64,000 bases of DNA from Sipunculus nudus (lineage: Eukaryota > Annelida > Sipuncula > Golfingiida > Sipunculidae). Location: assembly GCA_026874595.1 (NCBI GenBank), contig CM049313.1, positions 15,559,508 through 15,623,507 of the forward strand, read 5' to 3'. The notes beneath the pieces are model-generated. The model saw only the letters and a program-made list of their open reading frames with translations. It searched no databases and was not told the DNA's origin. How positions within the stretch are numbered: position 1 is the stretch's first letter; every line of letters begins with the position of its first letter. This document shows, in pieces, positions 13,146 through 25,895 of the stretch. A program made the position numbers and the translations under genes.

Positions 13146-15801
13146 AACAAGGGATCTATGGGTCACGGTGCTCAGCTGTTATATATGATAAAAATTTTGA
13201 TTTAGAAATAAGGCACATGCTGGTTTTGTGTGGTAATAAATATAAGCTGTATTATGAGTTGTTGTTGTTTAGCTTATGTATGATTTTGATGGTACCTTTG
13301 GAGACAAGGAAGAGGATTGATTTCATTTATTTTATTAACAAATGGAGTACTATTGTCACACAGATTTTGACTTGGCCATATAACTTATAAGCAGAACATA
13401 TAATATAAAAGTTTAACTTTTCATTAAAAAAAAATTACAAATATTGTCCAAAATATAATTTTTATTTAAAAATAATAAGAGAATCGTATGATTTTTTAAA
13501 ATGGAATATAACTGAAATGATTATTAAAATAATATTAAAGAATATATTCATGAATGCATTCATGAATACATTTTGAAAGTATTTGCACTGGTATTCATAT
13601 ACTTTCATTTTTACCTTAATTTCCATTCTTTATGCAAGAAATTTTTTAATGGAGTACATATTCATATTTGTATTTAAATACAATTGCAAAGTATTCGCAC
13701 CATGTCTGGTATTTATTCAGTTTTCACCAAACAATGATGTTGAGAATCCAGAATATACAAAATTCACACGTTTAAATAATGATCATAAGTACCTGGTTTT
13801 ATGGCTTTTATTTATATTAAAAAAAAATAAATGTAATATATTCATTTTGGACTAATTTCACATCAATGTACGCACTAGACACAGTAGGAATCTAGATTAA
13901 TATTATCAACTGCATCTTTGTTTATCATTAATTTCCTTCATATGATCCCTAATGATTAGTAATGAATAACATGATTTACTTTTTTATCATTAAAATTGAA
14001 CTGAAAAATACCATAGGTGACTGCATGGTGTTATTTGGAATACGTGACATTCTATCCATCGATACAAGATTCTTATATCATCAGTAACTGCAAGTTAATT
14101 TCCTGTTATTATAAACTAACAAATTCCTTTTCTATTTTTCTTTAATTTGTTATTAAAAACCAAAAAAAAATTATTAAAATATTGCTTTTTTATGTTGTTG
14201 GTTGAAACTACTAGATGAGTTGGGTTGGACACCTGGATCAACTGTGGCCAGGCATTAGCTGCCTGGCTGCCCAGTGTATGCCTCACCTGAAGCGTGCATA
14301 ATTTGCTGAAAGTTCAACAAGATCAACATACAGGTGACTCAAGAGGGGCTGTAGAGAGCCAAGGTCTGACATGGTCTCATAAAAACATTACTAAAGCTAC
14401 AATTTTTGGCCAATTTCTTTCAGCTTTCTAATCTAAAAGCTGAAATCCTTATGTGTGCATGATATGAAAATTATATCAACAGTGCTCACAGGAAACAAAC
14501 GTGCCATGGTCAAAGTTGGGCTAAATTTAAGGTACTAATTTTATATTTATACTAAAAACTTATAAAATTTGAAAAATTCAGAACAAATTTTGGGTATTCA
14601 ATTGAATCTTGACTAATAATGTTACATCCTTGACAAAAAAATCTCTAGCTTCAGCAATCCCCTTGTTAAGGGAGTAAATATATTTCTTGTTTTTTTACAA
14701 AGTGCATTAAGTTTGGGCCCATAACTTTTTTAAATTATATAATAACTTAAAACAATTAAGCAATACTGACATCATTTCTGGCATGTCCATAGAGAATGTA
14801 TAGAAAAATATGTATATTATATATGATTAAAGTCAGATCAGTGGTTTTGATATTAGGCAGTCTTGAAGTGTAACAATGGGTTTTTAATGGAAAAGTTTTT
14901 AATGGAAAGTTTTTCATTAATATCTTGAAGGTATTAAGTCCTAGTGACCAAATTCTTGGCATGGTAGGGGATTTTGAAGACATCTAATTGTGTGCCAAAT
15001 TTTAGGAACTGAGAGCTGAAGCTGGGGAGCTGAGCTCTTGCAAACTGCATAACACTAGCTTGATGTAAACAATTTGTTACATGGTGCTTGAAAACGAATA
15101 AAATCTACAGTTTTTGATCAACTGGTTTCAAATTTTTGGTGTTAACAGAAAAAATGCTAACATAAACATGCTGTGAAAATTAAATCCACAGTACTTTCAG
15201 GAAAAAAACGTGCCATGGTCAAAGTTGGGCAAAATTTAAGGTACCAATTTTTTATTTTTGTTAATATTTTAAAAAATTTAAAAGATTTTGATCTTATTTT
15301 TGGTATACAATTTAATTTTGATTAATTAATGTGATATTACTGGAAAAAAAGTCCATAGCTTTAACATGTTTTGTGTTAAGTGATCAAATATCTTTCCTGT
15401 TTTTTTACAAAAAGCATTATGTTTGGGCCCATAACTTTTTTAAATTAAATAATACAGACATAATTTCTGGCATGTACATAGGAACTATATAGAGGAATAT
15501 AAATGGTAAATATGAGGAAAAACAGATGAGTGGTTTATATATTAGGCAGTCCTGAAATGTGAAAATAGGTTTTTTATAAAAAATTGAGGTTTTTCCTTAA
15601 TTTCTCAAAGGAACGAAGTCGCAAAAACCCAGTTTTCAGCTTGGTAGGAGATCTTGGGGACATCTAACATTCTGCCGAATTTTGGATTCCTAGGTCTTAC
15701 GGTTTCAAAACGTGCCACATCTACGGACGGACAGACGGACGGACGACGGACAATGGACCATGACTATAGCTCAGATGACTTATAGTCAGCTAAACTAAAA
15801 A
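13146..15801 (+). mobile_element. Head/tail element L1 (2.65 kb), intact copy
   Basis: Head AACAAGGGATCTATGGGTCA with CTCAGCTG; tail GACTATAGCTCAGATGAC then TTATAGTCAGC at the right end. The left 1.2 kb (13170-14400) is nearly identical to 51190-52440. The right part holds two diverged core units of about 0.7 kb, each with CGTGCCATGGTCAAAGTTGG (near 14500 and 15209). It sits in the TRPM intron 12400-15863, ending 63 bases before exon 15864-15933. No transposase-like reading frame. This copy serves as the unoccupied reference for the insertion found in L2. Confidence 0.75.
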
Positions 15802-15852
15802 CAAGTAAAATTTTCAATGTATGATTAATATAAAGCAAAATGTTTAATATCA

Positions 15853-15963
<111 letters not shown>

Positions 15964-16154
15964 TCACAGACTGTGCTCAAGCAGAATTGTATGAGAAGAA
16001 AATATTCTATATAAATAAAATATATACAAAGCATAATACAATACAGTTTACTAAAATCTTATGAGAATCAAATATTATATTATAAAATTAGAAGTGAAAA
16101 GGAGAGAAACTCTGGAAATGAATTACCTATACTTTGTATATGAACATACCATAC

Positions 16155-16495
16155 CTGCAGGATTCCATTCCTGTTTTGGACTACTTGACAGGGCAGTTAA
16201 TAAGCTTCCTCTCATTTTATATCCTGGCATTACCCAGGCCTGGTGACTACTGCACCTGTGGGCCCTGGGTGTATAATTGTCCCCATTACTAGGTCATACT
16301 GCTGAGGAAACCCCAAAAGGTGCACTTGTATGTGAGTGAAGCAAGGTCCTTGGACATGACCATCCCATTAAGCCTGCAGAGAGCTCACCCAGGATGGGGG
16401 CCGACTTTGAAAAATCTCACTGTCTCAGCTGAGATTCAAATCTACGATCCCCTGGCTTTGAGTCCTGTGCTCTACCCCTGAGCCACAGAAGCTGG
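16155..16495 (-). mobile_element. tRNA-derived SINE, family A copy 1
   Basis: Read on the minus strand, the head has an A-box-like TGGCTCAGGGGTAGAG (about 16485-16470) and a B-box-like GATTTGAATCTC, i.e. a polymerase III internal promoter. The body (GCAGAGAGCTCACCC, TCATACTGCTGAGG) matches the copies at 17250 and 29748. Located in the TRPM intron 15934-17846. Confidence 0.78.
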
Positions 16496-17249
16496 TATAT
16501 ACTATTATACAGGCAGGCTAGCAGATAAACAATGAACCACAATGAACTACCTTGCAAAGCAAACAGTGGGGCAACAATTCCTAGTATTTTAAATTTTTAT
16601 TATCTCAATTTACATGCATAAATGTATACCCATATTTATACACATATGTTATAGTTTAGATTCCAGGCATATGTTCTGACCGTTTTTAGAAATATTAATA
16701 ATTTTTTTTTTTTATTATAGATAACATTTATTTTTTAAACAATTATTACTAGATGCTTCTAAATTTGTTCATGACTTGTGAAGTCACACCTTAAAAGCCT
16801 GATACAGTGCTAAGACACTTATTATTAAATTCTGACATTGCTTATTATAAACAAATCAAAACTTGGTCATCTGACCACACTGAAACAGTATGGGAACTGT
16901 ATCCAAGGTATAAGTTTATAGGTGTATTGTTATAGCCCTTATTGGTCTGCCAATTAACCAATTTTATCGATGATTGGTCATTTTCTTTCATAATCAATTA
17001 AAACGATTGCATTTTAGCATAACCTATCATAAATGATTATGTATACACATCCAAGAGGGGGTATTTACCTGATACATTCTGTCTGAGGTATAAGAAAGCC
17101 AAGGCAGAAAACAGTGAACAGCATATAAACCTAACCATGTGCAAAGAATGAATGTCATGACAACATGGCCATTACCTTGAACTTTCAGTGTGATGTACAA
17201 GTTAGACTGAATTTACACTGTCAATTTTTATTTTTTTTTTATTTTTGGT

Positions 17250-17643
17250 GGAGGTAACTGTCTCAATTTTTTAATGCTGACCTATCTAATTCTTAACCTA
17301 AGTATGTACATCTGCAGATTTTCCATTTCGGTAACGGACTACGTGACAGGGTGGTAGCACTTGCTTCCTATCATTTTAAATTTTGTATCCTGGTGTCACC
17401 CAGGCCCTGTCTACCGCACCTGCGGGTCCTGGGTGTGTAATCATCCCCATTGCTGGGACATTACACCCAGGGACCCCCCAAAGACGCACTCGTATGTAGG
17501 TGAAACACTGCTGTGGGGCACAGCCTTCCCATTAAGCCCTGGGTCGGGGCCAACCATGAAAAACCTCACCGCCTTGGCTGAGATTCGAACCCGCAATCTC
17601 CCGGCTTTGAGTCCTGCGCTCTACCCCTGAGCCACAGAAGCCA
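17250..17643 (-). mobile_element. tRNA-derived SINE, family A copy 2
   Basis: Best preserved copy. Minus strand A box TGGCTCAGGGGTAGAGCG and B box GGGTTCGAATCTC, followed by the body and a 3' part extending to about 17250 (GTAGTCCGTTACC, CTGCAGATGTACATAC). The 3' part lets one see that copy 3 was split by an insertion. Head to tail about 394 bp. Confidence 0.82.
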
Positions 17644-17846
17644 GTTACTCTGTCAAAGGTATGATTCACTGCTACATATTTCACTGTAATATAGATGGTA
17701 CATAAAATAATCATAAATAATCAATCAATAACTGATCATCCGTAGTTTCTTTATCTTCCAAACATGGAATTTGATTTTACCACTAACAGCCCCTACTTTA
17801 AAACCAACATATTCTGTAACCTATAAAGAAACCACAACCCACTCAC

Positions 17847-17970
17847 CAGTTCCTTCTTTTTGACACACAGCATGAGTTCAATGAATAGTTTCTCGGCCTG
17901 CTCCCGGGAATACTGAAAGGTCTTCTCAATTGTCAGTATCAGCTGATCACGTAAACTCTCTGGCATGGTG
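17847..17970 (-). CDS. TRPM exon: [20 protein letters not shown]
   Basis: This 124 bp exon completes a split Gly and encodes 41 residues: [18 protein letters not shown], then the helical [19 protein letters not shown]. This aligns with the I-x-K-T-F and L-x-x-C-x-K-x-K-E-L segment of TRPM N-termini that links the SLOG region to the armadillo/ankyrin-like helical repeats. The acceptor is CTACTGTTCAG and the donor GTGAGT, phase 0. Confidence 0.93.
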
Positions 17971-18758
17971 CTGAACAGTAGAGAAAATATTCATGTTATC
18001 AATAAGTAGTCAAAAAACCGGATGGTAATGTAGATATTCTGGCATCATTCTGAACAGGAACAAAAGGGTTTGTTCATTATGATTAGCCAACAATAAACAC
18101 TTGTAGTTACAAAGACCTCCTGGCGATCAATTCATGGGCCTGGTATCATGTTAAATTGTAATTAAAATGTGAATTGAGATGTAAAGAGAATAGATGAGGT
18201 ATAAAATTAATTACATAATTAACAGCAGTAAGATGAGCCTGCAGATAATATATGGCATGATCACATGATTGACAGCTGGCTAAATAAAGAAGCTTAAAAG
18301 TAACTGTTTTATTAGCACTTAGAAGAACTTTATTAGGCACTTAGAAGAACTTTCTTACCCTATCTCAAGATACATGCAGTACCAAGGGACAGACGGCAAA
18401 ATAAAGAAATTTAGGTGTGAGCAATTCTAAATTGAAAATATAGTCATACATTCAAATATTCAAAATCAACCAAATAATGAGTTCTCTATGAAAGTTGAAT
18501 AAATTCCAAATTAAATCACCCTTCTTTAAAAGTTACTAAACAATGTTTTCAGACATAATTGCATGCAGTGCATCATGTATGCTGATTAAAGGTAACCTGA
18601 TTATCACTGTGGAAGTAGATCTATGATCCAGGTACCTCTAAGACAATTTGTTTTGATATTTCATGGTTTGCACAGAAACAATATCACCATATAAAATATG
18701 GTCATTGAGAATAATAGACCAGTCTTGTCACTTAATCAAACAATCTGCATTGGCTCAC

Positions 18759-18942
18759 CCGTCATCCTGAGCATATTTATGAGTGAACGCTAGAAGATCT
18801 GCTGCACGTCCGCTGCCGTCACACACCACCACAGGGACAGGCGGGTTGTCAGTGACACACTCAAGAACGGTACGGATGGTGTTGGTACCTCCTTCTAATA
18901 TCAGACACACCACAGGGGTCCGGTAACTCTTAGATCCACTTC
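18759..18942 (-). CDS. TRPM exon: LILEGGTNT and [15 protein letters not shown]
   Basis: This 184 bp exon completes a split Arg and encodes 60 residues plus two bases. [18 protein letters not shown] and [18 protein letters not shown] match the conserved V-x-x-L-E-G-G and G-S/T-G-R-A-A-D-L segments that close the SLOG domain. The acceptor is CTTTGTAG and the donor GTGAGC. The variable GSKSYRT loop before the first motif replaces the loop between RI and PVVALIFEGG seen in vertebrate members. Confidence 0.95.
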
Positions 18943-19254
18943 CTACAAAGTTATCATATGATCCTCAGAATAACATTATGCATGGTACATGTTATAGCTT
19001 AAAGGTGTCTTATCATCTATCTGACCTTTATAAACTAAAGGTAATCCCTTGGAGCTTTTTATATAGAATAGGCCAGAAAACGTGCATATCACCACACACA
19101 GGCTGCTTGTTTTCATTATATCAACGTGTTTATAATATGTGGGAGCCCGCCAAACTATCAAAACAAAGGCATCTGGCAGCAAGTCAGATAAGCCAGAGCT
19201 TTGCCAATGACGTTTTGAAACAAGTGATCTTTCTACATCTGCATATATGCAACC

Positions 19255-19461
19255 TACATCTTTAGGTTACATGTTTTTCCAATTTGTCAACATTGCTGTG
19301 TTTACAAACATGTTATTGATAAACAAGTTCATGCATCCTTCAAGAAAGTGTTATAAGAGCTTTTCAAAACCAAAATTACCCTTAGATCAAAAATATATAC
19401 ACAGAGGAAGCCAGAAATCACATAAAATCTTGTTCAAAAGGTAGGTGAAGGGCCACTTTAA
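19255..19461 (-). repeat. ~205 bp interspersed repeat, copy 2
   Basis: Inverted copy of the unit at 1137, inside the TRPM intron between exons 18759-18942 and 21374-21545. It begins TAGGTTACATGTTTTTCC and ends GGTAGGTGAAGGGCC. Confidence 0.7.
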
Positions 19462-19528
19462 GAAAGTTAGTTTTGCAGCTGATCATTACGAGTGTATCAT
19501 TTTTAAAACGGAAGAGTGAACTTATACA

Positions 19529-21035
19529 ACTAGGGACCCATGGGTCTCGACGCTCAGCCGCATTTGTCTATAAGGATATATGTCTATGAGGTTTTCCAAA
19601 ATATTGGTCCTGTGATCAGTTTGAAGCCAACCTGTCTACCCAAACTTGAGTTATCATCCATAAACTAATTTGTGAATGGATGGGCCCTGTGACCTTAACC
19701 TTTGACCTTGTGACCCCAAAATCAAAAGGAAACTTCCCCTATTGGCAGGTGCACCACATGTTGATGATAGAAGGATTGAGATGAAATTTTGGCTTAAAAT
19801 GCATCCACAATCTTTCTAAAGTGGTGGGTCCTGTGACCATGACCTTTGATCTCATGACCCCAGAATCAACAGTTCTTACTTTAGTGGTGGGCCATATATA
19901 AGTCAAGTTTGAAACCAATATTTCAAACCAAAGTGGTGTTATCATCTGGAAACTAATATGTGGATAGATGGCCCACATGATCTTGACCTTTGACCTTGTG
20001 ACCCCGATTTCCAGAAGTTTCTTCCACTATTGGCAGGTGAGCAACATCTGGAAGATAGGTTTGGGACAGAAAGTTTGGATAAAAATACATTAACAATCTT
20101 TTTAAAGAAGTGGGTCCTGTGACCTTGACCTTTGACCTTATGACACCAAAATCAAAAGAGTTCTTACATTATTGGTGGGTCATATATAAGTCAACATTGA
20201 AACCAATATGTCAATCCAAACTGGAGTTATCATCCAGAAACAAATATGTGGACAGATGGGCCCCTGTGACCATGACCTTTGACCTTGTGACCCCCAAATC
20301 AATCAGGTTCTTCCCCCATTGGCAGCTCAGCCATATGTGCAAGATGGAAGGTTTGGGATGAAAAGTTTGGCCTAAAATGCATCCAAAATCTTTCTAAATA
20401 AGTGGGTACTGTGACCTTGACCTTTGACCTCATGACCCCAAAACTGAACAGAATCTTTCCCTATTGGCAGATTAGCAACATCTTGAAGATGAAAGGTTTG
20501 CAATGAAAAGTTTGGCTTCAAATGTATATGCATTCTTTTTAAAGAAATGAGTCCTGTGACCTCGACCGTTGGACCCCAAAATCGACACAGTTCTTACTTT
20601 AGTGGTGAGTCATATATAAGTTAAGTTTGAAACCAATATGTCAAACTAAACTGGAGTTATCATCTGGAAACTAATTTGTGGACAAATGGCCCCTGTGACC
20701 TTAACCTTTGACTATGTGACCCCAAATTCATTTATGCTCTCCCCATACTGGCAAGTCAGCTAAATGTGCAAAATGGAAAGTTTGGGATGAAAAGCTTGGC
20801 TTAAAATGCAGCCATAATCTTTTTAAATAAGTGAGTCCTGTTAACTTGACCTTTGACCTTGTGACCCCAAAATCATATAGGTTCTTGCATTAGTGGTGGG
20901 CCATACATAAGTCAAGTTTGAAATCCATGTGTCAATACAACCTGGTGTTATCATCTGGAAACAAATTTGTTTGGATGGACGGATGGATGGACAGACAGAC
21001 AGACAGCTAGACAGACAGGATTACAGACAGGACAT
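19529..21035 (+). mobile_element. Head element F with tandem DR1-bearing core
   Basis: Starts with the shared head (CTAGGGACCCATGGGTCTCG, CGCTCAGCC). The core is about nine imperfect units of ~145 bp, each with GTGACC, TTGACCTTTGACCTTGTGAC-like words, TTATCATCTGGAAAC and TATAAGTCAAGTTTGAAACC. It ends in GGACGGATGG and GACAGACAGACAG runs without the standard tail. Inside TRPM intron 18943-21373. Confidence 0.7.
19984..20859 (+). promoter_or_regulatory. Array of DR1 nuclear-receptor-type motifs
   Basis: TGACCTTTGACCT, the reverse complement of AGGTCAAAGGTCA (direct repeat with one spacer, bound by HNF4, COUP-TF, RXR:PPAR type receptors), occurs perfectly at 19984, 20126, 20273, 20418 and 20847. 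One-mismatch versions occur near 19692 and 19844. The motif is seen; binding is inference. Confidence 0.4.
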
Positions 21036-21373
21036 TACTACTTGCCCTTCAATAAACAGCTGATACCTGTCATAATATACAAAAACATAGGGGGAACAGC
21101 ATCTGTAATAGATGCAAAAGATTTTCAAGAAATAAAGAAATAGGACACAATATGACTTGTCCCCTAAATCATCATTCAATTTTTAACAGCATAACAATAA
21201 AATCTTTAATCTTTAAATCAATATTTATAATTATTTTCCTTAACAGCATCTGTGTCCAAATTAACTGAGGCTCATACACAACATAATTCAGAAATGATAG
21301 CTGTTTAATGCTTTATTTTTCTGACAAAAGTCAATGATATAAACCAAATGTCAAACAATGCATGATATCTTAC

Positions 21374-21545
21374 TTGTTGTCAGTTTCTGTTGAGAGATGA
21401 ACTTTTCAAGCTTCTTGCGTAGAATGATCTCACCGCCGTATTTGCCGACAGTCCCGTTGTCTACCAGCAGGAAGTAGGAGTGGTTACTATTCAGAGCGAC
21501 GTTGTTGTTCTTGGGGGAGGAAATGGCATGATAGGGTACCACGCT
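21374..21545 (-). CDS. TRPM exon: FLLVDNGTVGKYG motif
   Basis: This 172 bp exon encodes 57 residues plus one base. It carries NHSYFLLVDNGTVGKYGGE and LRKKLEKFISQQ. The H-S-x-F-x-L-V-D-x-G-T-V-G-K-Y-G block is invariant or nearly so in TRPM1/3/6/7-type channels; TRPM2 has a variant of it, which supports placing this gene nearer the TRPM1/3/6/7 group. The acceptor is CCCTTGTAG and the donor GTAAGA. The segment before the block, with SSPKNNN, is a variable loop. Confidence 0.95.
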
Positions 21546-22097
21546 CTACAAGGGTCAAGGTCAAACATTAGGTCATTGATGACTTTTATTTCAATCCTAT
21601 AACAGGGAATAAGCAAAGTTTTTATTTTATCTTAAACTTTTGTTTCATTTAATTTGAATAATTTAAAGATCATTAAATATGAAAAGTATTTACCCCATGT
21701 AAGTAACCATATGATAATACAGATAGATCAATGCATTGCCATCTCTATTTAGCTACTTTCTTCCGATGACAGCAGGAGACAAAATCAATTCTTAATTTTT
21801 CAGGTACAGATATTTCTCAATAATCATGAACATGTCTTAAAAAAGTGTTTAGAGAAGGAATAACAAGAATGAGTTTACTGTTACATTAAGAACTGCTTAG
21901 AAGTAATGAGGATTTATTTCAAAGTTGATGTAAACTGTTTCATTAAGACATGGATTTGTCTGCAGGTGACACCTTTCATATTCCAGTAATTAGTTTTGAT
22001 GATCAGAGAGAATGTGCTGTAAAGGAAGATGACAAGATCCCGATCAGTGTGGGGTTAATGAAACAGCTTGTTGTGATTGGTTAATTATACCTGTAGT

Positions 22098-22262
22098 GGG
22101 TAGTTCTGAAGAGATACAAATTCATAACAAATCCATCTTGTGCTACAGAGTGGCAAAGGGTGCTAAATCTAATAATCCTGAAGTTCTAAAGAGATAGGGA
22201 TTCATAACAAATCCGCTTTGTATTACCGAGTGGTCAAAGTAGCAAAATCTAATAATTGATCT
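22098..22262 (+). repeat. Two-copy tandem duplication, ~82 bp
   Basis: Two diverged copies sharing AGAGATA, ATTCATAACAAATCC and AAATCTAATAAT. Intronic, no gene. Confidence 0.7.
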
Positions 22263-23599
22263 GTACTGGCAAAGCTCTCGATCAAAGCCCACCCTGTCAC
22301 AATGTTACGAGAAGATCACATGACCTGACCAGGATAATAAGAAGAAGATCATGAACTGGTCAACACAATGTTAAGAAGACATCAAAGCCAGCTTAAGGCC
22401 TGGACTGGGACCATACACTGACTGGATTGTCATAATGCCTCCCTGACAAACTCTCTGTGTTATGATCAAAGATTTATTCAGCTATAGTAGATTCACCCTG
22501 GACCACTCTATGATGGGCTGATTTTGAAAGATATTTAGCTGAATGGCAGATTAGTGGAATTGATTGACTCACTGGTCTGTTAACTTTCAATGTTTCCTGT
22601 GCAACCTTTAAGACACAAGTATACAAATTTGCCAGTATGCTGAGTAATAACAGGTTTTTGCAAAGACAGCATGACATAAACATGTCATTTGAATCTAAAC
22701 TAACATATTTAAAAGTCACACCAAATTTATAAAGCTTATCAATAGTAATACAATTCTTGTCAGCAGTAAGGCACTGTAAAAAAGAAACTATGAATGTTTT
22801 GTTCCAAACTTTTAATTTTTATATGACTTAGCAGGGCTTAAAACTAACTTTTTGATCTACCTGAAATGGGTAAAAATGCACCCAAAACATTTGTTGGACC
22901 CAACAGAATTCCACCTGACCCCACATGGTTGTTTGTTCCAAGATGTAAATCTACTTCTCTCAGGCAGAAAACAAAACAATTGGCCCAGAGGAGTGGGAGT
23001 GTGCTACCAGTCTATGACAATGTTTACAAACTATTTTTCATCATTATAGGTTCCCAGTGATATTTCCATATATGGATATATTCTATTTACAGAGCAAACA
23101 ATCTAGCTTAAGGCTTATTCTCGGTTAGGTGTCACTTGGGTAACATCTTTTCATGGGAGTAACATGAATGGTAAAAAAAAAATAAAAGGCCGAAAGGGTC
23201 CGGTATGACATTTACTTGACCCCTGAGAAAACTACCTACCATTTCCTGGGGTCAGGGGTTAATTTTCCGCTCTGCTTGGACTCTCAAATACTTAAAAAGG
23301 GAGAAAACTGCTACTATGACCTCAGCCTTCACATTTTTTAACATTCATAATACTGATTCAAGTGACTAGTCAGACTGTAGCAATTTAAAGGCAAAATCAT
23401 ATTTATGATGGTTCAAACACCATAAGTACAAAATGGTTTGACTTTATTTACTAAAAGCATTTTCAAACCGCAGCTTCAGGATTCAACTGAACATGGTTTT
23501 TCAAAAGTGTTTTTTTATTGCTGTGTCAATGCTCAACATCAATGGTTTTTCATGTTTCTTTGTGGATTATTTATGTATGCAAGGCCAAAGGAACATTCT

Positions 23600-23757
23600 A
23601 ACAGTCAAAACCTGTCAATGAGACATAAGAGCCAATCTCTAAAATTGTATCAAGATTGTCCCCATTTTAACTTGGAGGCTCTGGTAGGGTTGGAACCAGT
23701 GACTGTCTGCTCCATAGTCTAACGCTGTAACCACTAGGCTATATCTAGTCCAGAACT
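23600..23757 (-). mobile_element. tRNA-derived SINE-like head, family C
   Basis: Minus strand: TAGCCTAGTGGTTACAGCG (A box) and CTGGTTCCAACCC (B box) near 23745-23690, the usual layout of a tRNA-derived SINE head. The 3' limit is not defined because no second copy is in the window. Confidence 0.45.
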
Positions 23758-24146
23758 GGACGCTGATTGGACAAATATCCAATAGTCCATAAACTTGTGC
23801 ATGCTCATCTTTTAAATCTACTGGTTTGTTGTCAATGTACAATTCAGAGGATTATAAGATATATTGTAGTGGGAAAAGCATGATATCGCTACCACAAGGT
23901 AAAACATGATACTGTTACATATGTTAATTTGGATATCATATTTACCGTTGATAGGACTTGGATTTAAGCATATAACTGGGACAAGCCTAATCTGACAGCT
24001 GGAAGAACGGAATGCGTCACTTTCATGCAGGGTGTTAGGGGTTGGGGGTGTTTGTGAGGCCTGTCAGCGCCCACTTCTGCTAAATCCTAACGTACAGATT
24101 CAGTTGCTGTTTCAGAGGGCAGATAATTTAACAGCTATCCACTTAC

Positions 24147-24271
24147 ATCAGATCCTATTAGATCAGCACGATGGTGAACCACTCCCCAGGGGGCCATACC
24201 GATGGTGACGATGTTGTTCCGAGACTGGACCAGGGTGTCACCGAGTGCTTCACCAACGTGCCGCTGGACAC
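24147..24271 (-). CDS. TRPM exon: TIGMAPWG motif
   Basis: This 125 bp exon encodes a split Gly plus 41 residues, beginning [11 protein letters not shown] and containing [20 protein letters not shown]. The T-I-G-x-A-P-W-G-V signature is a conserved strand and loop in the TRPM N-terminal domain. The acceptor is TTCTGACAG and the donor GTAAGT, phase 0. It follows the GGTNS|G junction of the previous exon exactly as expected for TRPM proteins (GG.N.GV..HVG.AL). Confidence 0.94.
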
Positions 24272-24454
24272 CTGTCAGAAAGAGGAACAGTTTGACCAGA
24301 TTTGACCAAAATAATAAAATTTATGCATTAACAGATATGTATGAAATTCACTTGGACTTTTTTACAGCACAGCCCTTTTAACCAGTTCTTAGTGCCAAGA
24401 CAGAGGCTGTAATTGAGACAATCAGGGATTAAGTAGAGGTACGGTACAATATTA

Positions 24455-24486
24455 ACAAGTGACCCATGGATCATGACGCTCAGCTG
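24455..24486 (+). repeat. Solo head motif of the head/tail elements
   Basis: AACAAGTGACCCATGGATCA then GACGCTCAGCTG matches the left ends of L1, L2, L3, F and G. No matching core or tail follows, so it is a remnant or the end of an unrecognised element. Confidence 0.6.
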
Positions 24487-25442
24487 ATGGGCTGAACTGT
24501 GATACAGTGAAATATGCTTGAACATGGTTCATTATTTATTCAAATATTATGATTCAGTAAAATGCACATGGTATGTTAACTCAGCAGATGACTTTGCCAT
24601 TTATGAGTTTAGAGTCCACAAAACTGCAGCATCACCCCTACAGCCTTTCCAAAGGTAAAAAAGCTTTTCTTAATTATTACTCAAAAAGGGCCCATAATAT
24701 GATGTGAAATTTCACAGCTGTTAATCACATTTTCTGAGAACTGGTAAGACCAAATTCCTGCAACATTTGCATGCTGACAGTGCAATATGTTTGTATGCAA
24801 AACAATTATAATAAAGTAAAAAGGTTTTGTATTGTACAGGCTATATATTGTATCTCTCATGTACAAATTTCTTATAATGAATTTTCAAATCACTGCATAA
24901 TTCCATCAGAAAATCCCTTGATTAGGTTGTTTTTTTCCATTAACAGTGCCAAGCCTTCAACACAACAAATAAATCATGTCTGATTTATACCAGTAATTAG
25001 CCCTCATCATCAGTGTAATGATGTGTGACAGGCATGCAAAAGATGGCCCCTAATTTTCACTGTAACAAAATATGGCCATCATGCCAAGCTGCTGGTTATC
25101 ATGATACCAGCACAGAGGGGAGCCTCATAGGGAGGTGTGATATACAGTGATGGACGTGATTTAAAGTCAATACTGTTGTTATACTGAACTACATCAATTA
25201 CAGACCTGCACTGCCATTAACAATTTTTTTAAAGATTATATTTCTTTTCCCAAGTAAATTTTTCTGTTGACAAGAAATCCTAAAGATATATTTTCTTGAT
25301 TTAAGGCAGCATGCTTAAAGTCAAGAAATATATCTAGATTTTTTTATGACCAAAAATGTCATCTTCTCATTAGAAAAATTTCCTTCATCAAAACATACCC
25401 AGATATGCCAAAATTTTGAAATCAGGACACCTTATTCAAATT

Positions 25443-25895
25443 TACGCTCCCCAGGCAGTGGAAATCTTTGGCATCTAAAGAAGCTTCTGATTTTCACACT
25501 GCCTGCTTTGACCATTTATGATGCACTTAAACACCAGGTGGTGCACATGGGCCTCTCTGCCGAAAAAAACTGCTGATGTGACGAGCAGCCAACCAAATGC
25601 AAGTCAACAAACACTCAAAAGGCATCAGGCTTTGCCCAGAAACCACTTGTGGGGCTATTCTCTCTGAGCCTGTGGCCTGTTCAAACGATCGCCGGGGCAA
25701 TGAGCTGTCACTCAAATGAAATGAACAACACTGCCTTCATGTATTCCTCGCTTGACCGTTTTGTTTTCAGCAGCTGATTGGACCAAAATACAGTGCTCCC
25801 CTCTGGTGTAGAGATTCAGGATACAAGGTCATAACAAAACAGTGTTTACAAAATAGGTAGTTGGCCTATGGGTAAAGCGCTGTGTAAAGAGCGTA
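25443..25895 (+). mobile_element. MITE family T, copy 1 (453 bp)
   Basis: Ends TACGCTC / GAGCGTA. Flanked by near-identical 9-bp direct repeats ATTCAAATT and ATTCAAAAT. The interior (CTGCCTGCTTTGACC, ACCAGGTGGTGCACATGGGC, TACAGTGCTCCCCTCTGGTG) is shared with copies at 34794, 37761 and 43144. Non-coding. Lies in TRPM intron 24272-26716. Confidence 0.8.

Larger units (their letters stand above)
21546..24146. other. TRPM intron without other clear features
   Basis: Beside the duplication at 22.1 kb and the SINE head at 23.7 kb, AT-rich intron. No coding island was found on either strand. Confidence 0.5.

Noticed and set aside
17575-17643. tRNA gene on the minus strand
   Set aside because: A and B boxes are good but the sequence continues into a repeated body present three more times, so it is a SINE head, not a tRNA gene.
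19500-21035. CRISPR-like array because of regular repeats
   Set aside because: Units are ~145 bp and diverged without short spacers, and the context is a eukaryotic intron.
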